A stretch of DNA of 38,039 nt from Alphaproteobacteria bacterium. Its GTDB lineage: Bacteria > Pseudomonadota > Alphaproteobacteria > ATCC43930 > CGMCC-115725. This document shows, one piece after another, positions 7,155 through 14,555 of this stretch; positions within the stretch are counted from its first letter, which is position 1, and each line of letters opens with the position of its first letter. The stretch lies in the NCBI GenBank assembly GCA_019240125.1, contig JAFAYW010000264.1, positions 1-38,039 of the forward strand. Direction: 5' to 3'. The position numbers and the translations under genes are program-made. The notes below the pieces were generated by a model, which saw only the letters and a program-made list of their open reading frames with translations, was not told the origin of the DNA and did not search any database.

Positions 7155-7449
7155 CGGATCGGCGACCGCGCTTATCCTTGAGTTCCTCGTCGGTGACCTC
7201 GATTCCGAGGCTGCGGACCGCCCGCAGAACAAGCGCCCGCAGGCTCGTGCGCTCCCGCGCGGCCATGATGCCGAGCTGCTCCCTGATGGCCTCCGGGATC
7301 AGCACCTGCAGCGGCACCTCCCGGCTGTTGCGAACGGCCGGCCGCGTCGCCTCCGCAGGATCGGGCGGCGGTGCGGGTCGCGGGGCGGTTCGTGCCGTCG
7401 CCGGCGGAACGGCGCTCAGCAGCGCCCCAAGCTGCTTGCTGCGGCTCAT
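7150..7449 (-). CDS. Ribbon-helix-helix partner of ParA (ParG-like centromere-binding candidate)
   Basis: A 99-residue protein. A proline/alanine-rich flexible N-terminus of about 40 residues precedes an RHH-like domain: REVPLQVLIPEAIREQLGIM, then AARERTSLRALVLRAVRSLGIEV. A disordered N-terminus plus a C-terminal RHH fold is the layout of ParG-type centromere-binding proteins, whose N-terminus stimulates the ParA ATPase. The ATG at 7449 overlaps the parA stop by one base (TGATG), so the two genes are translationally coupled. ATGAATTC repeats lie at its 3' end and on both sides of parA, as expected if it binds them. The assignment is structural; no sequence match to a named ParG is claimed. 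Confidence 0.65.
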   Translation of the reverse strand: MSRSKQLGALLSAVPPATARTAPRPAPPPDPAEATRPAVRNSREVPLQVLIPEAIREQLGIMAARERTSLRALVLRAVRSLGIEVTDEELKDKRGRRSA

Positions 7450-8159
7450 CAAGCACTCGCCCGGCGTTGCTCATGAATTTCAGACTTCATACTTTCATGC
7501 ATTTCTAAATTCATGAGTTCATGAACGATGGCCGCAATGTCGTGGGCGGCGGCCCCGTCGGGATCCACAGTGCTGGGGCTGAGGCCGTCGATGCCGGTTT
7601 CCGGATAGGCGACGCGGTGCGGCATCTCGGCCCTGAGCAGCGGATAGCCGGCGCTTTCCAGCTGCGTGCGCACATGCCGAGCGATGACGGTGCCGCGCAA
7701 GGTCATCGTCACGATCATCGCCGCCTGCAGCGGCCGCCCGCGCCGCTCGGGCGTCGCGTTGATTTCCTGCACGAGGTTGTAGGTATCGACCGCGCCATCC
7801 ACATCGTCGGCGGCCGGCTTGAGCGGGATCAGTGCGAGATCGGCCGCGACAAGGGCGCTAATCGTGGTGCGGTTGCGGAACCCGGCCGTATCGACAATGA
7901 CCGGCCAGTGGCGGCCGCGCAGTTCGTCGATGACATCGGCGACGCGTTCCTCCGGCTCGGCCAGCACTGGTACGCCTCCGAGCGGGCCCTCGGGGTTGTA
8001 GCGTTTGATCAACCGGCCCTCGGGATCGGCATCGATCAGCGCCGGCTTGTGGCCGATTGCGAACCAATGCCCCGCGAGCGAGCGGCTGAGGCTCGATTTG
8101 CCGACGCCGCCCTTCGATTGAACAAGCGCAATGACGCTGAACCAGGCCGGGCCTGTCAT
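7449..8159 (-). CDS. parA: ParA-type partition ATPase
   Basis: A 236-residue P-loop ATPase with the deviant Walker A KGGVGKSS near the N-terminus (VIALVQSKGGVGKSSLSRSL), a Walker A' region with PALIDADPEG, and Walker B-like WPVIVDTAGF. These define the ParA/MinD family, which moves plasmids by ATP-dependent binding to the nucleoid. The ATG at 8159 is preferred because GGGGGA lies five to ten bases upstream; an ATG at 8204 lies inside the ATGAATTC repeat and has no ribosome site. The short size and absence of an N-terminal HTH fit type Ib ParA, which usually pairs with an RHH protein such as the one encoded next. The last about 22 residues (HELMNLEMHESMKSEIHEQ) are encoded by degenerate ATGAATT repeats, so coding and repeat functions overlap. 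Confidence 0.9.
   Translation of the reverse strand: MTGPAWFSVIALVQSKGGVGKSSLSRSLAGHWFAIGHKPALIDADPEGRLIKRYNPEGPLGGVPVLAEPEERVADVIDELRGRHWPVIVDTAGFRNRTTISALVAADLALIPLKPAADDVDGAVDTYNLVQEINATPERRGRPLQAAMIVTMTLRGTVIARHVRTQLESAGYPLLRAEMPHRVAYPETGIDGLSPSTVDPDGAAAHDIAAIVHELMNLEMHESMKSEIHEQRRASA
7471..7525. repeat. Degenerate ATGAATT repeats inside the 3' end of parA
   Basis: The plus strand shows repeated TTCAT/ATGAA units (TCATGAATTT, TTCATACTTTCATGCATTT, AATTCATGAGTTCATGAA) within the last codons of parA. They are diverged relatives of the 16-mers at 5174, 8273 and 12300, and encode a Met/Glu/His-rich tail. Confidence 0.65.
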
Positions 8160-8202
8160 GGATTTCCCCCAATCGCATCCCCCGATGCGATCTCCTGCAT
8201 AC

Positions 8203-8218
8203 ATGAATTCATGAATTT
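8203..8218. repeat. ATGAATTC tandem repeat upstream of parA, inner copy
   Basis: ATGAATTCATGAATTT differs from the 16-mer at 5174 only in its last base. It lies 44 bases before the parA start, with another copy 55 bases further on (8273-8288). Confidence 0.8.
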
Positions 8219-8272
8219 AGCAACGGGGACGCTGAACATCACGTTTTCAGCGACTTAGTCTAGTTTAATATC

Positions 8273-8288
8273 ATGAATTCATGAATTC
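8273..8288. repeat. ATGAATTC tandem repeat upstream of parA, outer copy
   Basis: An exact copy of the 16-mer ATGAATTCATGAATTC found at 5174 and 12300. It lies in the 312-base gap between the ParB-like gene and parA, which also holds an AT-rich stretch (8255-8272) likely to contain the parA promoter. Confidence 0.85.
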
Positions 8289-8314
8289 TCTGTTCCATGT
8301 GAAGCGAATCACCG

Positions 8315-8331
8315 GCCCGCCTCAGGCGGGC
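8315..8331. terminator. Short GC hairpin in the parB-parA gap
   Basis: GCCCGCC TCA GGCGGGC forms a seven-base perfect stem with a three-base loop, between the parB stop (8472) and the parA promoter region. There is no T tract, so it may be a rho-dependent stop, an RNA stabiliser or neutral. The rest of 8332-8471 is GC-rich, with no gene seen. Confidence 0.35.
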
Positions 8332-8471
8332 AGGGGAGGGGGCCGCGGCGGCAGAGCCGGCGCGGCTCGAACAGCCAAACGACCCGGACCCTTAAGGGTG
8401 CGAGCCGTTGCCGCTGGCCGTCCGGCAACCGGCCCCGGCTACGGCCGCCGGAGCCGGTAGGCACGCGAGGG

Positions 8472-10304
8472 TCAGGCGCTGCGCAGGATCATAGGCAGCC
8501 AACCGCTGGTCTTCAGCCGTTTCTCGGCTTCTTTGACCAACTCGCCCTTTTTGAGCCGGGCGATATTCTCGGCGGCCTCTTTGGAATGCCCCTCGGCCAC
8601 GGCCTCGAGCGTCTGCTCTTTCGAGACGCGCCCAAAATACCCCACTGCCGTCGGCTGCCAATAGGCCGCCATGTCGAGTTTGACGGCGGCGGCAAGCTGG
8701 TTCGCATGATCGAGCGGCACCGGATCGTGCTTCTTCTGCACGGCATCGACGCTGTGCGCGGCGCACAGCGCAAGCAGCGCGAGTGTCGTGCGCTGATCCT
8801 GCTCGGTAAGCCACGCCCACAGCTTTGCAGGGTCTTTCGGCAACCGCTTGCGCATTGCCAAAGTCGCTGCCGCCAGTTCCTTGGCCGCCTTGCAGGCCTC
8901 GATGTCCTCGGCGCTATGGTCGAGACAGGTCGCGGTCGGGCTGATGCGCAAAATGCTGTCGCTGCGGGCGGCGCCATAGAAAAGGCCGAGCGCCAGCACA
9001 TGAACCACGGCGAGCAGCGCCACCTTGGGCTGGGCGGCGAGGCGGGTCTGCAAGGCGGCGGTGCGGTGCGCCGTCAGATCCTCGATCAGCGCCGCCGGGA
9101 GGGCAGGGGAGGGGGCCTTGTCCTTGCCGGCGGATGCGGTCTTGCGCTTCGCCTTGTTGGCCTTACGCACTGCCTTCTTATCCTCCGGCCTGATCAGCCC
9201 GCGCCGGATATCAAGCGCCCCTTCGTGGCCGATGCCGATCACGGCACCGGCGTTGGCCTTGGCGTCGTCCGGCCAGCTTTCCTCGCCCTCCGACAGATCG
9301 ACAACGCGCTCCTGAATGCGCCAGAGGCGGTCTTGCAAGGCCTGATCCTGCGGCTCTTCGCCATGCTCCTCCATGATGGCCTCGCCTTCGGCGGTCAGCG
9401 CCTCGATCTCGCGCTGCTGGTCGGGGGTCGGCGGCGACCGCTCCGGCACCGCCCTGCCGTACTCGCGCAAGGTCTCCCAAGAAAGGTCCGGCATGATCTC
9501 GACCCATTTCCAGCCCTCGCCGCGCACAGTCTGGCCGGCATGGTCGAGCTTTTCCGCCGCGAGGCGCTGCGCCAGAGCGGGGTCGGTGAACCAGCCGGAA
9601 TTCTCGTCGTCGAACAGGTCGCGCAACACTGCCCCGCCCGCCGCCTCATAGGCGGCCATCCCGACGAATTGCGCGAGCGGGCTCTCGGCCGCGAGATGCT
9701 GCTCGGTCAGCGCGTGGCGGATATGGCTGGGGCGCTGCCGCACCCACTCCGGCAGGTCCTTCCAGACCTTTTCCTGCTGCTTGTGATTGTCGGTGACGGT
9801 GAAGGCCATCAGGCAATCGAGGCTAATCTCGCCCCGGCGGTAGCAGGCGATCAGTTTCGGGCTGACGAGGGCGAGCTTGAGCCGCTGCATGACGGTCTTG
9901 GCCGTGGTACCGAAGCGGGCGGCGATTTCCTCCGGCCCTTTGCCCTGATCGGCCAGCTTTTTGAACGCGTCGAACTGGTCGGCGGGGTGCATCGGCAATC
10001 GCAACTCGTTTTCGGCGAGGCTGATCTCGCTCGCATCGGCATCGTCACGGGTCTCGCACGGCACCGGAAAATCGAAGGCGATCCGCTCTTGTTTCGCGAG
10101 CAGCTGCAAGGCGGCGAGGCGGCGGCCGCCCGCCACGACCTCGAACAGCCCGTCGCTCTCGGCCGGGCGCACCGACAGGTTCTGCAACAGGCCGTGCGCG
10201 GCGATGCTGGCCGCGAGACCGTCGATGCCTTCCTTGGCTCCGGTCTTGCGCACGTTGAAGGGGGAGGGGACTAAATGGTTGAGTGGGATGGTCTGCATCG
10301 TCAT
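8472..10304 (-). CDS. Large ParB/Spo0J-type nuclease-domain protein
   Basis: A 610-residue protein. Residues 1-100 are a ParBc domain (IPLNHLVPSPFNVRKTGAKE, later FEVVAGGRRLAALQLL, with GGRR at 59-62), now known in ParB to bind CTP. A KorB/HTH-like segment follows (GPEEIAARFGTTAKTVMQRL). The long helical C-terminus is typical of the 600-700 residue plasmid ParB-like proteins found beside ardC in alphaproteobacteria, not of short chromosomal ParB. The start is ATG at 10304 with AAGGAG six bases upstream; the longer upstream frame overlaps the previous gene. It is the last gene of a DUF2958-ardC-small protein-parB operon and is separate from parA. A role in partition or in early gene regulation after transfer is possible. 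Confidence 0.88.
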   Translation of the reverse strand: MTMQTIPLNHLVPSPFNVRKTGAKEGIDGLAASIAAHGLLQNLSVRPAESDGLFEVVAGGRRLAALQLLAKQERIAFDFPVPCETRDDADASEISLAENELRLPMHPADQFDAFKKLADQGKGPEEIAARFGTTAKTVMQRLKLALVSPKLIACYRRGEISLDCLMAFTVTDNHKQQEKVWKDLPEWVRQRPSHIRHALTEQHLAAESPLAQFVGMAAYEAAGGAVLRDLFDDENSGWFTDPALAQRLAAEKLDHAGQTVRGEGWKWVEIMPDLSWETLREYGRAVPERSPPTPDQQREIEALTAEGEAIMEEHGEEPQDQALQDRLWRIQERVVDLSEGEESWPDDAKANAGAVIGIGHEGALDIRRGLIRPEDKKAVRKANKAKRKTASAGKDKAPSPALPAALIEDLTAHRTAALQTRLAAQPKVALLAVVHVLALGLFYGAARSDSILRISPTATCLDHSAEDIEACKAAKELAAATLAMRKRLPKDPAKLWAWLTEQDQRTTLALLALCAAHSVDAVQKKHDPVPLDHANQLAAAVKLDMAAYWQPTAVGYFGRVSKEQTLEAVAEGHSKEAAENIARLKKGELVKEAEKRLKTSGWLPMILRSA

Positions 10305-10363
10305 GGCACTCTCCTTAAATTCGGGGTTGGGGTTGGGGGTTGGTCGGCTTGGTTCGAGGTCAT

Positions 10364-10567
10364 TCAGGGTCGCTCGGCAAAAAGCGACGGCTCGCGGTAG
10401 CGGCCCGCCGCCGTGCGGTCGGTCAGCGGGCGGCAGTCCTCGCGAAGGACAAAAAGGGTCGGCTGTTCGGCTTGCCGCGCCGCCGAAAGCTGCGCGCGGC
10501 GCTGCTGCAACAACTCGCGCCACAGGTAGCGTTTGCCGTCGATCTCGATGAAGCGCGGGGCCTTCAT
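10364..10567 (-). CDS. Conserved small plasmid protein between ardC and parB
   Basis: A 67-residue soluble protein (MKAPRFIEIDGKRYLWRELL, then QQRRAQLSAARQAEQPTLFVLREDCRPLTDRTAAGRYREPSLF). Its ATG overlaps the ardC stop by four bases (ATGA), strong evidence for a real, coupled gene. It ends 59 bases before parB. No known domain is recognised. The N-terminal IEIDGKRYLWREL and the Arg-rich TAAGRYREPSLF tail look like conserved segments. The function is unknown. Confidence 0.75.
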   Translation of the reverse strand: MKAPRFIEIDGKRYLWRELLQQRRAQLSAARQAEQPTLFVLREDCRPLTDRTAAGRYREPSLFAERP

Positions 10568-11478
10568 GGTTGCGCCCCGGCGGCGGAGGTCGCGGGCGGC
10601 GGCTGCAACGCCTGCAGAAAATCGGCGGCGCGCTGCGCATGGGCGGCCGCGGTGAAGATCGCGCGCTTGTCGTTCTTCAGCACTTCCAGCCAGGTCGCGA
10701 TATAGCTGGCGTGATCGGCGCGCGGCTCCGGCGTGATCACGAGGTCGGCGCAGAGGAACGCCGCGCCCAGTTCGGCGACCAATTCCTCGGCGGCGTAACC
10801 GGCATCGCCCCAGCGCTTGCGGCCAAAATCGCGCGCGAGGCGCGACGGATGCCGGGTCCAGTGGGTCAACTCATGCAGGACCGTGCTGTAATAGGCTTCG
10901 GGTTCGGCGAAGCTCTCGAAGGGCGGCAGCTGCACCCGGTCGGCATCGACCGCATAGAAAGCCTGATTGCCTCCATGGCGGATGTCGGCCCCGGTCGCGG
11001 CGGTGAAATGTTCGGCGCGTTCGATGCGCACAAAGGACGGCAGGGGCGGGGAGGGCCGCGCGTAAAAGCGCGCCGGCAAGCCGTCGATCTGCTCGCAATT
11101 AAAGACAGTGTAGCCTTTCAGGAACGGGATTTCGCGCTCGACATCAATGCCGTTCTCGTCCCTGTCGGTCTTGCGGTAGCGGTCGGCAAATACGACGAGC
11201 GCGCCATGCTCGCCCTTGCGCACCTGCGCGCCGAGTTCCTGCGCTTGGCGGTAGGTCAGCCACACCGGGCAGCCATAGCCGTTGGCGACCGCCTCGCCCC
11301 ACAGCATCAGCACATTGATGCCCTGATAGGGCTTGCCGTTGCCGCGCAGGGGCCGGGTGATGCGGCCTTCGGTATGCGCCGCGTTCCACGGTTTAAGCCA
11401 TGGGCGGACGCCCTTTTCGAGGTCGGCGACGATGCGGTCGGTGATGCGGCTATAGAGGTCGGCGCGCAGTGGGTTCAT
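10564..11478 (-). CDS. ardC: ArdC-type antirestriction protein (ssDNA-binding plus zincin domain)
   Basis: A 304-residue protein. The N-terminal ArdC-N domain (DLYSRITDRIVADLEKGVRP, then WLKPWNAAH and GKPYQGINVLMLW) binds single-stranded DNA. The C-terminal zincin-like metallopeptidase domain has HELTHWTRH (HExxH) with a downstream Glu in AAEELVAELGAAFL. ArdC proteins protect incoming plasmid DNA from host restriction. The start is ATG at 11478 with an AGGGAG site. It is coupled to the 67-residue protein downstream and follows a DUF2958 gene by 11 bases. The longer reading frame upstream is not used, since it overlaps DUF2958. Confidence 0.92.
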   Translation of the reverse strand: MNPLRADLYSRITDRIVADLEKGVRPWLKPWNAAHTEGRITRPLRGNGKPYQGINVLMLWGEAVANGYGCPVWLTYRQAQELGAQVRKGEHGALVVFADRYRKTDRDENGIDVEREIPFLKGYTVFNCEQIDGLPARFYARPSPPLPSFVRIERAEHFTAATGADIRHGGNQAFYAVDADRVQLPPFESFAEPEAYYSTVLHELTHWTRHPSRLARDFGRKRWGDAGYAAEELVAELGAAFLCADLVITPEPRADHASYIATWLEVLKNDKRAIFTAAAHAQRAADFLQALQPPPATSAAGAQP

Positions 11479-11489
11479 GGCGGTCTCCC

Positions 11490-11849
11490 TCACGCGACGA
11501 CGCGACCCTGCCCCCGCGCTTCGATGGCATAGGCGGCAAGGGTTTTGGCGGGGCGGAACTGCCGGTCGCGTTCGATGCGCAAGCCGCCGGGTCCGCTGAG
11601 GGCGGTGATTTCGGACAGCCGCACGGCGCCAAGTTCGGGAAAGCCGAGGCCAAGGTCGCAAAGCCCGAAGGCGATATCCGGCTCGTCGGGGTCGAGTTCG
11701 GTCAAAAGCCAGACGGCCGCGCCCCACGGGCAGAACAGTTTGACAACCGGTCGGAAATCCTCCGGCTCTTCGTCGCGCGCGGTCCGCGCGGCATTCCAGC
11801 GGCTGTTGTTCAGCATTTGCCGCTCTTGCTCTTTCGTTATCAGCTTCAT
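11490..11849 (-). CDS. DUF2958 protein
   Basis: A 119-residue protein with the DUF2958 signature (FRPVVKLFCPWGAAVWLLTE, then LDPDEPDIAFGLCDLGLGFPELGAVRLSEI). The family is carried by plasmids and conjugative elements, typically near ardC-like genes, and has no proven biochemical role. The start is ATG at 11849 with GGAG eight bases upstream. It is the first gene of the minus-strand operon with ardC, the 67-residue protein and parB. Confidence 0.88.
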   Translation of the reverse strand: MKLITKEQERQMLNNSRWNAARTARDEEPEDFRPVVKLFCPWGAAVWLLTELDPDEPDIAFGLCDLGLGFPELGAVRLSEITALSGPGGLRIERDRQFRPAKTLAAYAIEARGQGRVVA

Positions 11850-12299
11850 TGCCGATCTCCTCTGGGCTGGGGGCAGCTGCTGCTGCACCTCTGCCCGTCG
11901 GCGAGACCGGGGGTAGCAAGGGCAAGGGCGGCGGGCGGGGAGGGGGATCACCCGCCCCTTTTTGGGCGGCCCGTTAGGGCCGATCTGGCAGCCGCGCAGC
12001 GGCGAAGATCGGGGATACCCCGCCCGCCGGTGCGCCACGGCGCACGCACCCTTGCCAGCGCGAGGGGCGGCGCCCCTTAGCCTTCCCCGCCGGCAGGCGG
12101 GCGAAAACCCGCGTGAGGGATCGTTACCGGATGGCCGGGACGCCGAGCGGCCCGGCGGGCCTGCTGCTCAAGAAAAACAGGTCAGGGCCGTAGAGCCCGG
12201 CCCCACAGGGGCACGCCCGATGAGGGCAGGGAAGGAACCAGACTGGACGGGCCAGCCAAGTCGTTGGCCGGCGCGCCGCGCCGCGCCACCTAACTAATA
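11850..12299. other. GC-rich leader upstream of the DUF2958-ardC-parB operon
   Basis: About 450 bases with no convincing gene. Open frames here are alanine/proline/arginine-rich shadows without ribosome sites. The stretch is very GC-rich with several short inverted repeats and should contain the promoter of the leftward ardC operon, but no clear -35/-10 pair was seen. ardC-type operons often use single-strand promoters that look like hairpins. Confidence 0.4.
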
Positions 12300-12317
12300 A
12301 TGAATTCATGAATTCAT
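12300..12317. repeat. ATGAATTC tandem repeat near the toxin-antitoxin module
   Basis: ATGAATTCATGAATTCAT contains the exact 16-mer also found at 5174 and 8273. It marks the right edge of the replication/partition backbone. Confidence 0.85.
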
Positions 12318-12319
12318 AG

Positions 12320-12340
12320 GTCAGGCTGTGCCAGCCTGAC
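12320..12340. other. Perfect hairpin next to the ATGAATTC repeat
   Basis: GTCAGGCTG (12320-12328) and CAGCCTGAC (12332-12340) form a nine-base perfect stem with loop TGC, three bases after the repeat. No T tract follows on either strand. It could insulate the toxin promoter from leftward transcription or serve as a structured site. Confidence 0.5.
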
Positions 12341-12384
12341 GGCCCCCGGCGGGGTGTTGATGGCAACGATGATGGGGGAGGGGC

Positions 12385-12413
12385 TTGACAACAGGTAACG
12401 TTTGTGTTACCTT
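12385..12413 (+). promoter_or_regulatory. Promoter and operator of the HigBA-type module
   Basis: A consensus -35 TTGACA (12385-12390) is followed after 17 bases by TACCTT (12408-12413). AGGTAAC (12393-12399) and GTTACCT (12406-12412) form a perfect 7-bp inverted repeat that fills the spacer and covers the -10, as expected for autorepression by the antitoxin. The toxin GTG at 12419 falls where the transcript should begin, so the mRNA may be leaderless. Confidence 0.7.
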
Positions 12414-12418
12414 GCGTC

Positions 12419-12748
12419 GTGCTCGAAATCCGCTACTACCTGACCTCGGACGGACAGAGCCCGTTCGAAAAGTGGTTCGCGGGGCTTGATCTGACGGCTC
12501 GGGCGAAGGTCACGACGGCGATCGTCCGGCTCGAACAGGGCAATCTCTCCAACGTCAAAGGGGTAGGGGAGGGGGTGCTCGAATACCGGATCAATTTCGG
12601 GCCAGGCTACCGAGTCTATTTCGGTCGCGACGGCGAGGTGCTGGTGGTCCTGCTGACCGGCGGCACCAAGAGGCGCCAGCAGCGCGATATCGAAGCGGCG
12701 GTCGAAATGTGGGTGGATTACAAGAGCCGCAAGCGCCCGCGGCGATGA
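12419..12748 (+). CDS. higB: RelE/ParE-superfamily toxin, HigB/Gp49-like
   Basis: A 109-residue basic protein starting MLEIRYYLTSDGQSPFEKWF. The stretch (EYRINFGPGYRVYFGRDGEV, then LVVLLTGGTKRRQQRDIEAA) is the phage-derived Gp49/HigB-like branch of the RelE fold. Such toxins usually cleave mRNA on the ribosome; conserved basic residues lie in YRVYFGR and GGTKRRQQ. GTG at 12419 is chosen because family members begin just before LEIRYY; an upstream GTG at 12404 lies inside the promoter. Toxin first, antitoxin second, is the higBA order. Subfamily naming is less certain than the fold. Confidence 0.87.
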   Translation: MLEIRYYLTSDGQSPFEKWFAGLDLTARAKVTTAIVRLEQGNLSNVKGVGEGVLEYRINFGPGYRVYFGRDGEVLVVLLTGGTKRRQQRDIEAAVEMWVDYKSRKRPRR

Positions 12749-12758
12749 TGGAGGCAGC

Positions 12759-13079
12759 ATGCCACTGACGCGAAGCTTTAAGGAACTCGTGCAACGGCAC
12801 GTCGCCGAGGATCCGGTCTATGCCGAGGCGCTGCTGCGCGAGGGGATCGACACGATGCTCGCCGGCGACGTCGACACCGGCAAGGCGATCCTGCGCGATT
12901 ACATCAAGGCCACGATCGGCTTCGAGAAGCTTGGCGAGGCGACCGGCACGCAGCCAAAGAGCCTGATCCGCATGTTCGGCCCGCGCGGTAATCCGCAGGC
13001 GCGCAATCTGTTCAGCGTCATTGGCTATCTGCAGAAACGGGCCGGCGTCGAGCTGCACGTCATGGCGGGCCCGGGGTGA
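12759..13079 (+). CDS. higA: HTH antitoxin of the HigBA-type pair
   Basis: A 106-residue protein with the pattern of probable addiction-module antidotes: an N-terminal helical part (SFKELVQRHVAEDPVYAEAL), then LREGIDTML and an XRE-like helix-turn-helix (FEKLGEATGTQPKSLIRMFG, then PRGNPQARNLFSVIGYLQKR). It starts with ATG, GGAGG seven bases upstream, ten bases after the toxin stop. It should neutralise the toxin and repress the promoter through the GGTAAC/GTTACC operator, favouring plasmid retention. Confidence 0.87.
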   Translation: MPLTRSFKELVQRHVAEDPVYAEALLREGIDTMLAGDVDTGKAILRDYIKATIGFEKLGEATGTQPKSLIRMFGPRGNPQARNLFSVIGYLQKRAGVELHVMAGPG

Positions 13080-13165
13080 GATGGCTCGTGACCACTCGCC
13101 AGAATATCGAGCTCGGACCATGGGCAATGAGCCGCGCACTAAAGGCATGCGCGTGCCCACCGCAT

Positions 13166-14128
13166 CTAGCTCAGAGCGTCGCGCGCTTTGCGGAACACTG
13201 CAATGTCGACGATTTTCGGTAAAACTACGCTGCATCGCGTAAACGGCCTCTTGTCGAGTATCAGGACCAGCACCTGGTGCGTCGTGTCGAAAGCCTCAAC
13301 AAAACATTCCCGCGTGTCGCCATTGCGATCGACCAAGGCGATCTGCCGCGGATAAATCATCCTCCGACCACGCGGAACAGCGGACGCGAGCATATGGCCC
13401 TCCGAAATCTCGGGGCCGAAGCTCAACGCGTCGTAAATTTCATTGAAGGTTTGCGAAGCAACGATGCGTCGTATTTCGGCAGTGAAACCACCTGGTGGCC
13501 CCCGCTTTACAGGTTCGAGCACAATAAGACAGCAGGCGCGCGGACTCGTCCCGACGTATCGCCGGAATGTCGCGTAGTTAGATGCCCCAAACTGCTTGGC
13601 CAGCCCCATCGGCACTTTGAGGCCGAACTCCTGGTCGTGCGCGTGCTGTAAAAACGTCTCGCACTGAAACATTACCTCGGATGCGAAGACGTTGGCTTCG
13701 CGCTCAAAGAGATCCGTCGTGTCGGGGTCAAGCGTTTGCAGGCAATCATGGATCAGCGCGTAGAGCCTGCTCTGGTGGGGGAGGGAGCCGTGACCGGCCT
13801 CATGGAGTTTGACGAATGGTATCCGCGGCCGCGGAAGAGTCTTGTCGATGAGAACAAGGCGATCGGCGGCGTCAAACAAGCCGACAACCTTGCTGAGAGC
13901 AGATTTGAGTGCGGCGACACCGGCGACCGTGGCCTTGCGCAGAAATTTCCGCAACAGGCCGTCGTCAATCAGCTCATCGTCGACCACCTTGAGTTTGGCC
14001 GCGGCCAGCAAATCTTCGACAGGCGTTGGAAACCGGCCATAAGCGGCAGCCTCGCGCAAAAGCCGGTCGGCATGTCGCTGAACGTTCGTGAGTTGGCGGG
14101 AGGTGAGGGTGCTGTCGTCACCCTTCAC
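13166..14128 (-). CDS. ImmA/IrrE-family zinc metalloprotease
   Basis: A 320-residue protein with the gluzincin motif HEAGH at 109-113 (KLHEAGHGSLPHQ) and a downstream third-ligand region (DLFEREANVFASEVMFQ). This is the ImmA/IrrE (DUF955) family, whose members cleave a partner XRE repressor to switch on a mobile element or stress response. Its ATG overlaps the stop of the XRE gene by four bases, so the pair is coupled. A C-terminal domain of about 130 residues follows the protease and could sense a signal. The pair is divergent from the E2-E1-JAB operon, so induction of that operon by cleavage of the XRE repressor is a plausible inference. Confidence 0.87.
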   Translation of the reverse strand: MKGDDSTLTSRQLTNVQRHADRLLREAAAYGRFPTPVEDLLAAAKLKVVDDELIDDGLLRKFLRKATVAGVAALKSALSKVVGLFDAADRLVLIDKTLPRPRIPFVKLHEAGHGSLPHQSRLYALIHDCLQTLDPDTTDLFEREANVFASEVMFQCETFLQHAHDQEFGLKVPMGLAKQFGASNYATFRRYVGTSPRACCLIVLEPVKRGPPGGFTAEIRRIVASQTFNEIYDALSFGPEISEGHMLASAVPRGRRMIYPRQIALVDRNGDTRECFVEAFDTTHQVLVLILDKRPFTRCSVVLPKIVDIAVFRKARDALS

Positions 14129-14505
14129 TTGCGTCTCCGCTGTGAACGGATGAACGCCAGATATTTGAGCAACTGACTCTCCTCGTCGGGAGTGAGGTCA
14201 TCAATGGCAAAGGTCGCAACGCGACCATGACGCCCTTTGCGTGCCGAATCGGCCGTCTTCCCGAGATACCCGGCACGCTCCATGAGGTTCTCGTAGGATG
14301 CGCCATATGCTCCTGCGAGAGCGTGTAAAATATGCGGCGATGGCTTCGCGATCTTGTTATTTTCGAGTTGGCTGAGGTAAGCATTCGATACCTCGCGCTC
14401 CGTTGCTTCCTCCACGTCGCGCAAACTCATTCTCTTTGCTGAGCGTAGGGTCGCCAAATATTCACCGAGGGATTGAGCAGGAGCCTTTTCGTCTGTGACG
14501 GCCAT
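14125..14505 (-). CDS. XRE-family repressor, partner of the ImmA/IrrE protease
   Basis: A 126-residue protein. The helix-turn-helix at about 12-70 reads LGEYLATLRSAKRMSLRDVE, then EATEREVSNAYLSQLENNKIAKPSPHILHAL, a Cro/CI-type fold. The C-terminal half (DDLTPDEESQLLKYLAFIRS) is a short helical tail, the likely cleavage or interaction region. The start is ATG at 14505, with AGGAGG six bases upstream; an earlier GTG nine codons up lacks this. A divergent operator-like region with two overlapping inverted repeats (14556-14597) precedes the E2-E1-JAB operon and probably its own promoter too. Confidence 0.88.
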   Translation of the reverse strand: MAVTDEKAPAQSLGEYLATLRSAKRMSLRDVEEATEREVSNAYLSQLENNKIAKPSPHILHALAGAYGASYENLMERAGYLGKTADSARKGRHGRVATFAIDDLTPDEESQLLKYLAFIRSQRRRK

Positions 14506-14555
14506 GGATCCTCCTCTCGAATCGACGCTCAAAGATGAGCGCCGGCGCTGAGTCC

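Noticed and set aside
8586..10274. Plus-strand 562-residue frame opposite the ParB-like gene
   Set aside because: Antisense shadow in GC-rich DNA; no domain pattern.
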